NCBI RefSeq assembly: GCF_016862435.1
Contig: NZ_BOMY01000022.1
Location: forward strand, 62,001-126,000
Origin: Paractinoplanes tereljensis
GTDB taxonomy: Bacteria; Actinomycetota; Actinomycetes; Mycobacteriales; Micromonosporaceae
Direction of reading: 5' to 3'
DNA length: 64,000 bases
In this document: in pieces, positions 7,503 through 15,344 of the stretch
Layout of the letters: every line of letters starts with the position of its first letter
Numbering within the stretch: the stretch's first letter is position 1
Made by a program: the position numbers and the translations under genes
Notes under the pieces: generated by a model
The model's input: only the letters and a program-made list of their open reading frames with translations
What the model was told of the DNA's origin: nothing
The model's database searches: none

Positions 7503-9007
7503 GCGGCGACCTGCGAGCACGCGCGGTCGCGGCCTTCGAGGCCGCCCGGGCGACGGTAGCGCCCAGGCCGGTGCACGACGCCCTCACCGAGCATCTGACC
7601 CGCCTGACCGAGCCGATGCGGGTCGCGCTGGTCGGGCGGGTCAGCTCCGGCAAGTCGACCCTCGCGAACGCGCTGCTCGGCGGCGATCTGGCGCCCACCG
7701 GCGTGGAGGAACTCACCTTCAACGTCAACTGGCTCAGCCACGGCCCGCGCCGCGAACTGACCGTGCACTTCACCGACGGACGGCCGCCCTCGCGGCGCGA
7801 TCCGGACGAACTCACCGCGCTGACCGTACGGGCCCGCGACGGCGACCAGGAGCACCAGCGGCTCCTGCGGGCAATCGACTATCTGCGGGTCACCGATCCC
7901 AACCCGTACCTGCGGTCCTTCGACCTGATCGACACCCCCGGCCTGGACTCGGTGTTCCACGCCGACTCGCAGAACACGCTGCGGTTTCTCGGCCGCACCG
8001 GCGACGACGTGCGGGCCGAGTCGGCCGCGCACGCCCGCAAGGCCGATGCCCTGATCGTGGTGTTCGCCCGCGGCCTGGCCGCCAACGAGGACGAGATGCT
8101 GTCGGATTTCGTCGGGCCCGACTTCGGTGGCGGCGGGCCGATCACCACGGTGGCGGCGCTGACCAAGGTGGAGCTGAGCTGGCCGCAGGCCGCCGATCCG
8201 ATGGCTGAGGGCCGGCGACTCGCCGAGCGGGTCATGAGCGCGCCCGGCGCCCGCCGCCTGCTGTTCGACGTGCGCCCGGTGGCCAGCCTGGTCGGCTCGG
8301 CCGCGGCCACGTTCACCACCGACGAGTACGCCGATCTGGTCGCCCTGGCCGAGGTGGAGCCGGACATCCTGGAGAAACGGGTGCGCCGCGGCCCGTACTT
8401 CGCCACCCGCGACTACGACGACCTGCCGCTCGACGCCGGCCGCCGGGCCGCCCTGCTGCGCCGCTTCGGCCAGTACGGCATCGTGCTGGCCTGCTCGCTG
8501 CTGCGCGACGGCATCGACACTGAGGAGCTACTGCGCACCGAGCTGACCGCCCGCAGCGGCATGACCGGCCTGAAGCGCCTGCTGGTGGACCACTTCGGTA
8601 ACCGGGGCGATCTGATCAAGCTGCGCGGCGCCCTCGACCAGGCCTACCAGCTGGGTTCGACGCTCGACCTGCGCGACACCATGTCCCCGCTGCTCACTCT
8701 GGAGCAGGACGAACACGCCTTCGCCGAACTGCGCGTACTACGCCACTACTACGACGGCGGACTGACCTTCACCGCCGAGGACGCCGCCGACCTGCTCCGG
8801 GTAACCGGCGAATACGGCACCACCGCCGCCGACCGTCTCGGCCTGCCATCCGGCACGCCGCCGGACCGGCTGGCCGAGGCAGCCCGCGAACGTCTGGCCG
8901 AGTGGGCCGAACGCGACCTCGACCCGTCGTACGCCGGCCGCAGCCGCCGCGCGGTGCAGGTGGTGCGGCGCAGCTACGAACGTCTGGCCACGCAACTGCG
9001 GGCCTAG
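7499..9007 (+). CDS. Dynamin-like GTPase 2
   Basis: 502 residues, partner of the preceding gene. G1 is GRVSSGKST at 46-54, G3 DTPG at 145-148, and the G4 position reads TKVE (222-225), with Glu in place of the usual Asp, which may lower guanine specificity. The C-terminal half is helical and lacks the strong hydrophobic segment of partner 1, so this protein may be the soluble subunit, as in IniA/IniC-type pairs. Start ATG overlaps the upstream stop. Its stop overlaps the convergent Hsp70-WD40 stop through a shared CTAG, which makes the two transcription units end to end. Confidence 0.85.
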   Translation: MSGDLRARAVAAFEAARATVAPRPVHDALTEHLTRLTEPMRVALVGRVSSGKSTLANALLGGDLAPTGVEELTFNVNWLSHGPRRELTVHFTDGRPPSRRDPDELTALTVRARDGDQEHQRLLRAIDYLRVTDPNPYLRSFDLIDTPGLDSVFHADSQNTLRFLGRTGDDVRAESAAHARKADALIVVFARGLAANEDEMLSDFVGPDFGGGGPITTVAALTKVELSWPQAADPMAEGRRLAERVMSAPGARRLLFDVRPVASLVGSAAATFTTDEYADLVALAEVEPDILEKRVRRGPYFATRDYDDLPLDAGRRAALLRRFGQYGIVLACSLLRDGIDTEELLRTELTARSGMTGLKRLLVDHFGNRGDLIKLRGALDQAYQLGSTLDLRDTMSPLLTLEQDEHAFAELRVLRHYYDGGLTFTAEDAADLLRVTGEYGTTAADRLGLPSGTPPDRLAEAARERLAEWAERDLDPSYAGRSRRAVQVVRRSYERLATQLRA

Positions 9008-11334
9008 GTTTCGTCCACCGGTACGCCGATCGTCCACATCGCGACGTGATTGCCATAGGCCGCGGCGATGTACTCGCCTTCCGGGCTGAAGTCGAGTGAC
9101 CTCACCGTGGCGTCGACACGCGTCTCGGCAAGCTCGTCGAGACGACCCCGGGATTGCGCATCGAAGATCCGGATGCTGCGAGCCCAGCCGACGGCGAGGA
9201 ACCTGCCATCCGGGCTGAATACCGGGCATTCCCAGCCGTAGTCGGTACTGTCCAGTGCTAACGCGTTCGCTTCCATCCGAGTGCCGGCGGCCTCCGCATG
9301 CTCAGGGCCGTTGGTCCAGATGTTGAGCGGGTTGTAGCCGGCCGTAGCGAACTGCTGCCCGTCCGGACTGACGGCAACGTCGCCGGCGTTGCCGAAAGTG
9401 CCGAGTTGTTCACCGTTGGCCACATCCCACAGATGGACCTCATTACTACCGGTGACAAGAACGCTCGTGTCCGGGCTGAACGCGACGGTGTAGACGTTGG
9501 GACGCTTGATCTTCGCTGGCCGACCGCGCAGTCGTTCGGTCAGGCTGCGGGAGCCCTTCCGGCGGAAGTCCTCGCGAGGGTACTCGTGAGTCATCGTTCG
9601 GACTCGTGCGCCGGTGGCCACTTCCCAGATGACCGCCGCGCCGTCCGAGGCGGTGACCATCCAGCGGCCGTCGGAACTGAAGTTCACATCATCAACCGTG
9701 GCCGAGTGTTCCAGAGACAGCATCCGGTCTCCCGTTGCGAGGTCCCACACCTGCAGGAACTCCCGGTCGGCGGCCGCCAGCCGCCGACCGTCCGGGCTGA
9801 ATCGCACGGGATCGAGGAGATATCCGGTGCTCCCCGACAGCGTCAGCAGGAGGCGACGTTCGGCGTGATCCCACACCCGCACGCCCCGCCCACCGCCGGC
9901 CAGCCACCGGCCGTCCGGGCTGAATGCGACGGAACGCGCGTCCCCGACATCGAACACCCGATTGATGGTGCCGGACCGGTGCAGCCGAATCGGCCGGTTC
10001 GCCGAGGTGACCGTGACCGGCCAGTCCGTCGCGGACAGCAGCGCCCCAGCCGGGATGATCCAATCCCGTACGGTGCCGGCCGCCGACCCCGCCGTGAGGG
10101 TCCAGAGCAGGTCATCGCTGTCCCTGGCGACGGCCATGGGCGCGCCCGCCGCGTACTTCTCGCCGGCATCAATCAGGATCCGCGACAGGGAGCTGCCGGC
10201 CGGCGGATGCCACCGCAGCCGGGACCGGCCGGGCGCCTCCAGCATGCCAAGGAGAACACGGCCGGTGTCCCCTTCGGCGTGGGCGGCGGCGCCCTGGACG
10301 ACGGCGAGGTCCGGGTCCTCAGGTCGGCGGATCGGCCGGCCAAGCTCGCGGGCCACGGTGTCGGCGACGACCGGCATCCGGGACGTTCCGCCGACCAGCA
10401 GCACCGCGGTCACCGCGTCGGCGGCGACGGAGCAGCCGCGCAGCAGTTCCCGGCAGCAGTCCACCGTGCGGGCGAGCACCGGCGCGACCAGCGCGGTCAG
10501 CTCGGCGCGCTCGACCCGGGACGGCGGTGCCAGGTGCGACACGAAGTCCTCGACCTCGGTGACGTCGCTGAGCTGGTGTTTGATGCCCCGGGCGAAGTCG
10601 GCGAACTGCAGTCCCAGGCGCATCCGGACTGCGCGAGCCGCACCGGCCGGCACGGCGAGTGCCTCCGCCAGCTCGGCGCCCCCGCTGTCGCGGACGTGCC
10701 CGATCAGCAGGGCGTCGATGTCACGGCCACCGCAGTCATCCAGGGCCGCGTGCCCGAGCACCTCGTTACCGCTGTCGCCGCCGAACCGCACCAGCGCGGC
10801 GTCGAACGTCCCGCCTCCGAAGTCGTACACCAGCACGGTGTCCCCGGCCCCGAAGCCCTCGCCGGAAAGCGGTGCCAGCGCCGCCGCAACCGGCTCGGCC
10901 AGCAATTCCACGTCGTCGAATCCGGCCGCCTCCGCCGCCGCGATCATCAATGCTCGCCGCGGATCCCCGGGCCGGTAGGAGGCCGGGACGGTCAGCAGCG
11001 CCCGCCGCACCGGTTCTCCGGCCTGCTCGCGGAACGCCGCGAGCAGGGCCGTTACCAGCGCCGAGACCGGGTAGTCCCGGTCGCCGAGCGGAATCGGCGC
11101 CTGCTGGCCCAGATCTCGCTTGAACTCGGCCCGGTAGCTCGCCGGGTCGGTGCGCTTGCGCCGCTCCGCCGTCGTGCCGACCAGCAGTCGGTCCCCGTCG
11201 GCGCAGACGGCCGACGGCCACGACCATGACCCGCTGCCCGGCTCCTTGATCAGCCGCACCCGGCCGTCGGAGGAGACCAGCGCGGCCGACGACGTCGAAG
11301 TGCCAAAGTCGATGACCAGTACGGCTTCGCCCAC
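9004..11334 (-). CDS. Hsp70 ATPase domain fused to WD40 beta-propeller, copy 1
   Basis: 776 residues. The N-terminal ~350 residues are an Hsp70/actin-fold ATPase: phosphate-1 VIDFGTSTSS, LLTVPASYRPGDPRR, ...LAEPVAAAL, phosphate-2 VLVYDFGGGTFDAAL, and adenosine motif LLVGGTSRMPVVAD. The peptide-binding domain of a true DnaK is absent. Instead, after a linker of about 100 residues, there are WD40 repeats with many FSPDGRWLA- and VWD-type signatures up to the C-terminus. The GTG at 11332-11334 is preferred because TAGCGT lies seven bases upstream and no Shine-Dalgarno exists. It follows copy 2 on the same strand with about 50 bases between. Function unknown; ATP-driven recognition through the propeller is an inference. 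Confidence 0.85.
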   Translation of the reverse strand: MGEAVLVIDFGTSTSSAALVSSDGRVRLIKEPGSGSWSWPSAVCADGDRLLVGTTAERRKRTDPASYRAEFKRDLGQQAPIPLGDRDYPVSALVTALLAAFREQAGEPVRRALLTVPASYRPGDPRRALMIAAAEAAGFDDVELLAEPVAAALAPLSGEGFGAGDTVLVYDFGGGTFDAALVRFGGDSGNEVLGHAALDDCGGRDIDALLIGHVRDSGGAELAEALAVPAGAARAVRMRLGLQFADFARGIKHQLSDVTEVEDFVSHLAPPSRVERAELTALVAPVLARTVDCCRELLRGCSVAADAVTAVLLVGGTSRMPVVADTVARELGRPIRRPEDPDLAVVQGAAAHAEGDTGRVLLGMLEAPGRSRLRWHPPAGSSLSRILIDAGEKYAAGAPMAVARDSDDLLWTLTAGSAAGTVRDWIIPAGALLSATDWPVTVTSANRPIRLHRSGTINRVFDVGDARSVAFSPDGRWLAGGGRGVRVWDHAERRLLLTLSGSTGYLLDPVRFSPDGRRLAAADREFLQVWDLATGDRMLSLEHSATVDDVNFSSDGRWMVTASDGAAVIWEVATGARVRTMTHEYPREDFRRKGSRSLTERLRGRPAKIKRPNVYTVAFSPDTSVLVTGSNEVHLWDVANGEQLGTFGNAGDVAVSPDGQQFATAGYNPLNIWTNGPEHAEAAGTRMEANALALDSTDYGWECPVFSPDGRFLAVGWARSIRIFDAQSRGRLDELAETRVDATVRSLDFSPEGEYIAAAYGNHVAMWTIGVPVDET

Positions 11335-11341
11335 GCGGGAA

Positions 11342-11376
11342 ACGCTAATCGGCGGGAACATCCGACCCGATCCCCC
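11342..11376 (-). promoter_or_regulatory. Leaderless promoter of Hsp70-WD40 copy 1 with conserved upstream element
   Basis: On the minus strand GGGGGATCGGG (11366-11376), then 18 bases, then TAGCGT (11342-11347), then 7 bases to the GTG. The identical 11-mer at the identical distance is found before copy 2, whereas the 18 bases between differ, so the element is likely under selection. Confidence 0.6.
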
Positions 11377-11382
11377 GTGCGG

Positions 11383-13635
11383 TTACTCCGGCTCGTCGAC
11401 CGGCTCGGCCACCTCGTAGACCCGGATCCAGTTGTCGCAGGCCGCCGCGAGAAAGCGGCCGTCCGGACTGAACGCGACCGACGTCACCGTGGTCTTGGTC
11501 CTGATGGTGCCCAATTCGCGCAGCGTTCCGCGAGACCGGGCGTCGTAGATCCGGACGTCACTGCCCTTACCCGCGGCGACCAGCCGGCCGTCGGGGCTGA
11601 AGGCTGGGCGTACCCAGCTCGTCTCGGTAGGGGAATACGGGTCTTTGGCCTTTACCGACGCGACCTCTTGGGCTTCGCCGTCAGCCGTCACGATCGTCAA
11701 CGACGAGCTGTTCGCTAGGGCGATGTGCGACGCCTCCGGGCTGAGCGCGAACCAGCCAGCGCGGTCCACGAGATACTCCTTGTTTCCGGTCGCCAGGTCC
11801 CACACGTGAGTGTGCTCGAGGGCGGAGGTGATCAGCTGATTCCCGTCCGCGCTGAACTCGACGGCGTACAAAGTGAGCTCGTGCGGAAATGTGCGAGCAC
11901 GGACGCCGGTGGCAGCTTCCCAAAGAACAGCGACGCCGTCTTTGGCGACTCCGGCTAGCCAGCGGCCGTCCGGGCTGAAGGCCACGTCGTTGATCACATC
12001 AGGGTGGTCGAGGGCGTACAGCTGCTCGCCCGTCCGGGCGTCGCACACGATCACGCCCGGTCCGCCGGCGACGGCCACCTGACGCCCGTCCGGGCCGACG
12101 GCCACCGACCAGTACATGTTTCCCTGGAAGTTCCGCTGCAGATCCCAGACGGTGTCGCCGCTCTCCCAGTCCCATACCCGCGCCCAGGAAACGGCCGCGG
12201 CCACCAAGTGGCGACCATCCGGGCTGAAGGCCACGCGACGTCCGGTCTCCGGTTCGATGTTGAAGATCCGCGCAAAGGCTGGTACTTTGAATCGAAGCCG
12301 AGGTCCCGCCGAGGTGACATCCACCGACCAATCCAACGGCGGCAGGTGCGCACCCACCGGAACCGTCCACTCCCGGATCGTTCCGGCCACCGGCGGCGCC
12401 GTGAGGGTCCAGAGGCGGTCGTCGCCGTCACGCACGACGGCCAGCGACTCGCCCGCCGCGTACCCCTCGCCGGCTCCGGTCAGGACGCGGGCGAGCCGGC
12501 TCACGGCCGGGCCCTTCCAGCGCAACCGGTCGCGACCCGGCGTTGCCAGCATCGCTCGGAGGACCCGCGTGCCGCCCTGCCCGGCGTCGGCGGCGGCGCC
12601 CTGCACCACGGCGAGGTCCGGGTCCTCGGGGCGGCGGATCGGCCGGCCCAGCTCACGAGCCACGGTATCGGCGACGACCGGCATCCGGGACGTTCCGCCG
12701 ACCAGCAGCACCGCGGCGAGCTGCGCCGGCACGACCCCACACTCGCGCAGCAGCCGGTGGCAGCAGTCCAGCGTGCGGGCCAGCACCGGCGCGACCAACG
12801 CGGTCAGCTCGGACCGGTCGACCCGCGACGGCGGCGCCAGGTGCGACACGAAGTCCTCGACCTCGTCGACCTCGCTGAGCTGATGCTTGATCACCCGCGC
12901 GAAGTCCGCGAACTGCAGGCCCAGCCGCATCCGGACGGCCCGCGGCGCATCGGCCGGGACAGCGAGCGCCTCGGCCAGGGAATCGCCGCCGCTGTCCCGG
13001 ACATGCTCGATCAGCAGGGCGTCGATGTCACGCCCACCGCAGTCATCGAGCGCCGCGTGCCCGAGTACCTCACGGCCGGCGCCGGTGAACCGGACCAGCG
13101 CGGCGTCGAACGTCCCGCCCCCGAAGTCGTAGACCAGGACTGTGTCGCCGATCCCGAAACCGTCACCGGAAAGGGGCCCGAGCGCCGCCGCAACCGGCTC
13201 GGCCAGCAGTTCCACGTCGTCGAACCCGGCCGCCTCGCCCGCCGCGATCATCAGCGCCCGCCGCGGATCCCCGGGCCGGTAGGAGGCCGGAACCGTCAGC
13301 AGCGCCCGCCGCACCGGCTCACCGGCCTGCTCCCGCAGAGCCGTCAAGAGGGCAGCGACCAGCTCTTCCACCCGGTAGTCCCGGTCGCCGAGCGGAATCG
13401 GCGCCTGCTGGCCCAGATCTCGCTTGAACTCGGCCCGATAACCGGCCGGATCGGTGCGCTTGCGCCGCTCCGCCGTCGTACCGACCAGCAGCCGGTCCCC
13501 GTCCCGGCAGACCGCCGACGGCCACGACCACAAGCCGCTGCCCGGTTCCTTGACCAGCCGTACCCGGTCGCCGGTTACCAGCGCGGCCGACGACGTCGAC
13601 GTGCCAAAGTCGATGACCATCACGGCTTCGCCCAC
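11383..13635 (-). CDS. Hsp70 ATPase domain fused to WD40 beta-propeller, copy 2
   Basis: 750 residues and a clear paralog of the downstream gene. The ATPase half is nearly the same by eye (for example EFKRDLGQQAPIPLGDRDYR, VYDFGGGTFDAALVRF and LLVGGTSRMP), whereas the WD40 half, from about residue 440, differs strongly in length and in blade sequence while keeping AFSPDGR motifs. The GTG at 13633-13635 is chosen since a TAGCGT hexamer is seven bases upstream; the 33 codons above it would overlap this promoter. Arrangement suggests tandem duplication followed by divergence of the propeller, the part that would contact a partner or target. Confidence 0.85.
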   Translation of the reverse strand: MGEAVMVIDFGTSTSSAALVTGDRVRLVKEPGSGLWSWPSAVCRDGDRLLVGTTAERRKRTDPAGYRAEFKRDLGQQAPIPLGDRDYRVEELVAALLTALREQAGEPVRRALLTVPASYRPGDPRRALMIAAGEAAGFDDVELLAEPVAAALGPLSGDGFGIGDTVLVYDFGGGTFDAALVRFTGAGREVLGHAALDDCGGRDIDALLIEHVRDSGGDSLAEALAVPADAPRAVRMRLGLQFADFARVIKHQLSEVDEVEDFVSHLAPPSRVDRSELTALVAPVLARTLDCCHRLLRECGVVPAQLAAVLLVGGTSRMPVVADTVARELGRPIRRPEDPDLAVVQGAAADAGQGGTRVLRAMLATPGRDRLRWKGPAVSRLARVLTGAGEGYAAGESLAVVRDGDDRLWTLTAPPVAGTIREWTVPVGAHLPPLDWSVDVTSAGPRLRFKVPAFARIFNIEPETGRRVAFSPDGRHLVAAAVSWARVWDWESGDTVWDLQRNFQGNMYWSVAVGPDGRQVAVAGGPGVIVCDARTGEQLYALDHPDVINDVAFSPDGRWLAGVAKDGVAVLWEAATGVRARTFPHELTLYAVEFSADGNQLITSALEHTHVWDLATGNKEYLVDRAGWFALSPEASHIALANSSSLTIVTADGEAQEVASVKAKDPYSPTETSWVRPAFSPDGRLVAAGKGSDVRIYDARSRGTLRELGTIRTKTTVTSVAFSPDGRFLAAACDNWIRVYEVAEPVDEPE

Positions 13636-13642
13636 AACGGAA

Positions 13643-13677
13643 ACGCTAGCGGCCACGCCCTGCTGCCCCGATCCCCC
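13643..13677 (-). promoter_or_regulatory. Leaderless promoter of Hsp70-WD40 copy 2 with conserved upstream element
   Basis: GGGGGATCGGG (13667-13677), 18 bases, TAGCGT (13643-13648), 7 bases, GTG on the minus strand: the same arrangement as copy 1. Confidence 0.6.
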
Positions 13678-13683
13678 AAATGC

Positions 13684-13721
13684 ACGATCCCCGGCCACGC
13701 CGAAGCGTGACCGGGGATCGT
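13684..13721 (-). terminator. Nested hairpin after the DHA2 exporter gene
   Basis: ACGATCCCCGG and CCGGGGATCGT (11 bp, perfect) enclose a second stem CACGC-CGAA-GCGTG. It lies 20 bases past the exporter stop and before the Hsp70-WD40 promoter, as expected for a strong terminator without a T tract. Confidence 0.75.
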
Positions 13722-13741
13722 CGATCGGGATCAAAACACCG

Positions 13742-15232
13742 TCAGTGGGCCATGGCCTTCGGGGCGTCCGGGTCGACGTCGAGCGGGCCGGTGCGGAACA
13801 GGACCGCCGAGACGACCGCGGCCAGCAGGAAGAAGCCGCACGACCACCAGAACACGGTGTGGTAGCTGGACAGCTGCGCCTGAGCCTGGACCAGCGCCGA
13901 CGGCGTCTTGCCGACCATGTAGTTCGTCGCGGCGGACGCGGCGAACGAGCTCAGCAGGGCGGTACCGATCGAGCCGCCGATCTGCTGCATGGTGTTGACC
14001 ATCGCCGAGGCGACGCCCGCGTCGGCGTGCTCGACGCCGCTGGTGGCGGCGTTCTGCGTCGGGGCGAAGACCAGGCCGAGGCCGAGGCCGATGACCAGCA
14101 GGCCGGGCAGCACGCCGGAGGCGTACGTCGAGTCCAGGTCGAGGCGGGTCATGAAGGCCATGCCCCCGGCCGCGATCAGGGCGCCGACCGGAACCAGCGG
14201 GCGCGGACCGACCTTCGGGGTGAGGATCGAGCCGGCCGTGGTGGCGGACAGCATGATCGCGCCGAGCATCGGCAGGAACGCCAGGCCGGTCTGGATCGGG
14301 GTGAAGCTGAGGAACTGGGTCAGGTAGTAGGTCAGGAACAGGAAGATGCCGAACATGCCGGCGCCGGCGATACCGATCGAGGCGTACGAGCCACCCCGGT
14401 TGCGGTCGAGCACGACGCGCAGCGGCAGCAGCGGGTGCGGCACCCGCAGCTCGATGAAGACGAAGGCGATCAGCACGACCACACCGACGATGATCGGGAT
14501 CAGGGTGGCGGCGGCGGTCCAGCCGTCGGTCTCCGCCTTGCCGAGGCCGTACACCAGGCCGACGAGACCGACGATGGCGGCGACCGCACCCGGGATGTCG
14601 ATCCGGTTGGGGTTGATGATCTTCTCGTCCTGCAGCTTGCGCAGGCCGCCGACGACGGCGATGGCCGCGATGATCAGGTTGACGTAGAGGCACCAGCGCC
14701 ACGACGCGTACTCGGTCAGCACGCCGCCGAGCAGCAGGCCGACGGCGCCGCCGGCGCCGGAGATGGCGCCGAAGATGCCGAACGCCTTGCCACGGTCGGC
14801 CGGCTCGGTGAAGGTGGTGGACAGCAGCGACAGGGCCGCGGGAGCGAGCGCGGCACCGAACGCACCCTGCAGGGCACGCGCGATGATCAGCATCTCGAGG
14901 CCGTTGGCGGCGCCGCCGAGTGCGGACGCCAGGGCGAAACCGATGAGGCCGATGAGGAACATGCGCTTACGGCCGAAGTAATCGGAGAGCCGGCCGCCGA
15001 GCAGCAGCAGGCTGCCGAAGGCGAGGGCGTAACCGGTGACGACCCACTGCCGGCTGGCGTCGGAGAAGCCGAGGTCGGCCTGGGCGGTGGGCAACGCGAT
15101 GTTCACGATGGTGGCGTCCAGCACCACCATGAGCTGGGCCATGGCCAGTACTACCAGGGACCACCAGCGGCCGCTGCCGCCGGGCGGGGCGGTGGCCGAG
15201 GGCGGTGGGGTCAGTTCGGTTGCGGTACTCAA
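13742..15232 (-). CDS. MFS drug exporter, DHA2 (EmrB/QacA) family
   Basis: About 496 residues with 14 predicted membrane helices. The first helix carries the family motif QLMVVLDATIVNIALPTAQ (motif D1), and the loop between helices 2 and 3 reads GGRLSDYFGRKRMF (motif A). Motif C on helix 5 appears as GAISGAGGAVGLLLGG. These proteins expel lipophilic drugs or metabolites by proton antiport. Start is uncertain: TTG at 15232 has GAAAGG eight bases upstream, TTG at 15238 has it too close. No regulator gene is adjacent. It stands alone between two hairpin terminators. Confidence 0.9.
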   Translation of the reverse strand: MSTATELTPPPSATAPPGGSGRWWSLVVLAMAQLMVVLDATIVNIALPTAQADLGFSDASRQWVVTGYALAFGSLLLLGGRLSDYFGRKRMFLIGLIGFALASALGGAANGLEMLIIARALQGAFGAALAPAALSLLSTTFTEPADRGKAFGIFGAISGAGGAVGLLLGGVLTEYASWRWCLYVNLIIAAIAVVGGLRKLQDEKIINPNRIDIPGAVAAIVGLVGLVYGLGKAETDGWTAAATLIPIIVGVVVLIAFVFIELRVPHPLLPLRVVLDRNRGGSYASIGIAGAGMFGIFLFLTYYLTQFLSFTPIQTGLAFLPMLGAIMLSATTAGSILTPKVGPRPLVPVGALIAAGGMAFMTRLDLDSTYASGVLPGLLVIGLGLGLVFAPTQNAATSGVEHADAGVASAMVNTMQQIGGSIGTALLSSFAASAATNYMVGKTPSALVQAQAQLSSYHTVFWWSCGFFLLAAVVSAVLFRTGPLDVDPDAPKAMAH

Positions 15233-15309
15233 GACCAACGCCTTTCACGAGCGGACGGGAACAGAGGGCTCTTCCCAGTGGGCTTCGACTCGGCGCCGCA
15301 CAAACTGAA

Positions 15310-15331
15310 GGGGGGCGCTTACGCGCCCCCC
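15310..15331 (-). terminator. Hairpin terminator after the GH3 gene
   Basis: A perfect 9-bp stem GGGGGGCGC/GCGCCCCCC with a 4-base loop. On the minus strand it is followed by TTCAGTTTG. It separates the GH3 operon from the exporter gene. Confidence 0.8.
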
Positions 15332-15344
15332 GATTGCAACTTTC

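Noticed and set aside
9004-13635. DnaK chaperones
   Set aside because: The ATPase domain is Hsp70-like but the peptide-binding domain is missing and replaced by WD40 repeats; no GrpE or DnaJ is nearby.
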